Below the pieces are notes generated by a model. The model worked only from the letters and a program-made list of their open reading frames with translations, did not search any database and had not been told where the DNA came from. Below are positions 61,100-64,000 of a stretch of DNA of 64,000 bases, piece after piece. The DNA is from Chondrilla cf. caribensis (lineage: Eukaryota > Porifera > Demospongiae > Chondrillida > Chondrillidae), in NCBI GenBank assembly GCA_964020155.1, contig OZ026548.1, positions 3,473,397 through 3,537,396 on the forward strand, read 5' to 3'. Numbering within the stretch: the first letter of the stretch is position 1; each line of letters starts with the position of its first letter. Made by a program: the position numbers and the translations under genes.

Positions 61100-61728
61100 C
61101 AGAGCAAAATACAGAATGCCCATTCCTACCTATGGCCAGTTGTTTGGGGATCAAATCCACAGCATTTGCATACAAGGTCAGCAGCTGTGGACCAAAGGGC
61201 ATACAGGTTTTCAAAATATCATACAGCCAGTGTATAAATATGCACGTACGTACATGATGATTAAATTGATATAAACTATTATACTCTAGTGATAATTCAC
61301 AGTGGTTTCAATTATTGCAATTTATCTGTATAATTAACATAATCACAGAACTACAATGCTGGAGTTGAAACACTCTCACCCAAAGATAAGCAGAATAACC
61401 AGTTGACAGTTGTTATGAGACTACCACCACACAGTGATGAAGGTAAATCCACATGTACATCAAGGGTACATCGAGGGTTAAAAACATAACACAAATATAA
61501 TGAGATTCGTGCACACATTTGGGTGTGTTGCATGAGTGAGTGTGTACATGTACCTGTATATATGTGAACAATTACATATGGAAATGTGTGCATGATACAC
61601 AAGAATTAGTAATGGCTGCTCACATCTCATACACCCCACAACCCCATCACAATGCAATATTCCTCGAATGTATTGCAAGTGTAACAGGAACACAACACTC
61701 CACAAACAATGTGATATACGTACAGTAC
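61100..61728 (-). other. Region 3' of the partial second CABIN1 copy
   Basis: About 60.95-61.10 kb matches 10.4-10.53 kb, and from about 61440 rightwards the match is to 18.6 kb, so roughly 8 kb of copy 1 is absent. The intervening 340 bp hold two exon-like minus-strand blocks: ANAVDLIPKQLAI before gtagga near 61130, and a block with donor gtgaga near 61380. They have no confirmed counterpart in copy 1. Confidence 0.35.
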
Positions 61729-63900
61729 CTTGACCATAGCAGCAGTCTGTGCACACAAGTCGATCTTCTTGTTAATCGTACCTACGAAATTATTACTTGA
61801 TTATCACTATAGGAACAAACTACAGTGACAGGAACTACTGAGTTCAAGCAGGATACATCAAAGATATAAGATATAATATGTACAATCCCATCCACTCATT
61901 TTGTAATGATTAACATACGTACCACTGGTAGGGCTGTAGTGGATATACAGACACTTTAGCTTGATTGTCGTATACAATTAAGCTAAAGTGTCTGTATCCG
62001 CTGTAACCACAGCAGAGGTACTTTAGTTGTAAGGTGGTATGTTTCTGTATAAAACAATACAATTGTATACTACTCTCACTCAGCATTGTTATTATGACTA
62101 TCAATGGGTTGCTAGGCGATTAATGAACATATTTTAATAACAATTACAAGTGTGCAAATTCATATTGAATTGAATTGTGAATACACTATACAACAAAGTT
62201 ATTATACTCACTTTGAGATAGCAATGGTGCTGATGTGAAATTAGGAAGCTGCAACACACTCACGTCAGACGAAACCAATACATCTTTACACTATGTACAG
62301 AGAAAATATACGTATGTATCTACAGTACACGGATGAGTATGTGCTGTCACGTTCAGACAACTATAGTCAATAATGTACATTAAGATTATAAATGCATACA
62401 AGCATATGCAGTTTACTGAGTATGTATGTAACCATTTTTACTACATAACACTACTAAAAATTAGTACACAACACATTTATATAATATTGTACACGTGTGC
62501 ACATAATATTATTATGGAATGTACAGATTGGTGTATTGCATAATATACGCACATTTTTTCCAAATTTACATTTTGGCTGTAAGCATGAAACATGTACACA
62601 AAAAATAGCACTGCACACACAAACCTTGTCCAACAATTCAAGCACTATTTTGTCATCCTTCTTGTCTCCATAGAGTTGGGCCAAACACCAAAACACTACA
62701 ATAAAGAGGCATATCCTGCATCTTTTATGGTACTATAGTACGTACCAGCAAAGTATTTCATGTATTATTTCAACCCTGTACCTCGTGGAGCAGCAGGTAT
62801 ATAGGCTGGTTAGAGACTCTGCTCGTACAGTTTGACATACAACAGTACATGATGTTTGTGTCCATGTGGTGACTAACATCTAATGGAGAGCATATGTCCC
62901 TTGGGAGCCATCCATGGCAATGTCCCTTGAAGAAACGAGATGGACTTGACCAGCAGTTCCTCCCCCCTGGAGGGGAATAAGAATTGTTGAGCTACTGATA
63001 AGAAATACTTAGTGACAAGTAGTACATTGGGGTATACATTTGTATGAGATATATGTAAAGAAGTAACCTTTTTCAAGAAATATGTACTGCTTGAAGCTAT
63101 GGTGCATATGGAGAGTAGAATTGGGAGAATTTTAAATACATACTATATATGTTAATGCATGACTTGATCCGCGACTACCTGTACAGTACATGTACATATA
63201 ATAGGTACTACACTAACTCACCCTTTACAATCAAACTGTTTCTTTCTCTTATGATCTGTCCACATTTCCACAAATAGCAACAAGAAACTACCAATTTCCA
63301 AACAATACTGCTCTTCAGTTTCCTCCAAAGGACTATCGGAGTACAAACCATGGAGTGATTTTGAATGTGTAACAATTCTCAAGGAACACATCACATACCC
63401 GAAGGACGCTGGCAGCTGAATATGTTCAATGACTATAAAAATACAATTGACAAACTCTTGCTTCAACTCTTTAGACCTACAGTTACAATAAAAAGAACAG
63501 TTAATATGCCTATCACATATGCACTACTTGCAGGTGATTGTACTAGTTTGTACATATGTACATATGTACGTACATATGCTTGAAGACATGTATTCAAAGT
63601 TACCCTCTGCTCATCCAATATGTAGCTATACAGTATGCATGTACAGTGAATACTGCTGCAAAGGTACATTCTGTACACATTAACACAGCATATATGAATT
63701 ATTTCTTGTTCATGTATATTGTACATAAAGTGTACAATCTCCAACAACACACATGTACATACGTACATCCGGTGTGGGCAGCAGTAGTGTTTGCAGTACA
63801 TAGGAAATTTGCTAAAACAAGTGACACTGTGACTCACCACAACATGTCCCACTTCTCTGACAAGTGCAGGACGTAGTGAAACATCAGATCAATAACACCT
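61729..63900 (-). CDS. CABIN1: CABIN1 homologue, second partial copy (exons 16-21)
   Basis: Exons 63900-63838, 63476-63222, 62959-62775, 62695-62625, 62290-62212 and 61781-61729 have the same lengths (63, 255, 185, 71, 79 and 53 bp), splice sites and phases as exons 16-21 of the first copy. Every one is open, with only scattered replacements (for example CKDVLVSSDVSV for CKDTLASSDVNV). Upstream exons would lie past the right edge. Downstream, the roughly 8 kb that in copy 1 holds the later exons and the retrotransposon is missing. It may be a truncated gene or one with a different 3' end. Confidence 0.75.
61920..62020. mobile_element. Hairpin MITE in a CABIN1 intron, copy 2
   Basis: The same fold-back element as at 19084-19191. 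Both arms are still complementary, though several bases have changed. Confidence 0.7.
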
Positions 63901-64000
63901 CTACGTATGTGGTAGCAACACAATAATCCAGTCACATACATTAGCACTATGTACTATGTAGCACTATGTTCAAGATGTTAACATATGATAGAGACCCCTT

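Overview
The window is animal nuclear DNA, most likely from a sponge (demosponge). It is AT-rich and its genes are split by short GT-AG introns. It carries a tandem family of ankyrin/Death/CARD-like proteins, which is typical of sponge genomes, a calcineurin-binding-protein (CABIN1) homologue, a Ty3/gypsy retrotransposon and many cut-and-paste DNA transposon remnants. The species is an inference; nothing in the sequence names it. I saw no prokaryotic feature, CRISPR array, rRNA or convincing tRNA.

Layout. All host genes that I could model read on the minus strand. (1) 313-3797: ankyrin/Death gene A, whose 3' exons lie beyond the left edge. (2) 3.8-10.4 kb: spacer A, with a pogo/Tigger element, other inverted-repeat elements, a 256-bp CA tract and a 22-bp minisatellite. 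(3) 10.4-28.2 kb: a CABIN1 homologue. I traced 21 exons from 28184 down to 18895 with unbroken splice-phase agreement and less certain exons continuing to about 16.2 kb. A very young Ty3/gypsy element (11308-15644) lies just 3' of these. (4) 28.2-33.1 kb: the CABIN1 5' flank, then a 2.9-kb 22-bp minisatellite. (5) 32923-42376: gene B, the giant paralogue (about 2,670 residues), in which a 303-bp ankyrin cassette is repeated 15 times. (6) 42.4-49.6 kb: spacer B, with two hairpin-ended transposons and another minisatellite. (7) 49646-55008: gene C, with one frameshift. (8) 55.0-60.9 kb: spacer C. (9) 61.7-63.9 kb: a second, partial CABIN1 copy running off the right edge.

The ankyrin genes share one model wherever the sequence is present: a huge first exon (acidic repeats, ankyrin repeats, Death domain), a 175-bp linker exon, a 300-bp CARD-like exon and a short last exon. 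In gene B the last exon reads straight into the minisatellite. This architecture (repeat sensor plus two death-fold domains) suggests innate-immune or cell-death adaptors; that is inference from domains.

Comparing the three spacers and the two CABIN1 copies gives natural empty sites. These date and delimit several insertions: the Tigger element in A, two hairpin-ended elements with exact 9-bp target duplications, and a 610-bp inverted-repeat element in a CABIN1 intron. The most notable points are the expansion of the ankyrin cassette from 2 to 15 copies, the minisatellite that stays open in all three minus frames, and a family of hairpin-ended, Mutator-like transposons. One of these carries a RecQ-like helicase fragment and another a GC-rich insert of unknown origin.
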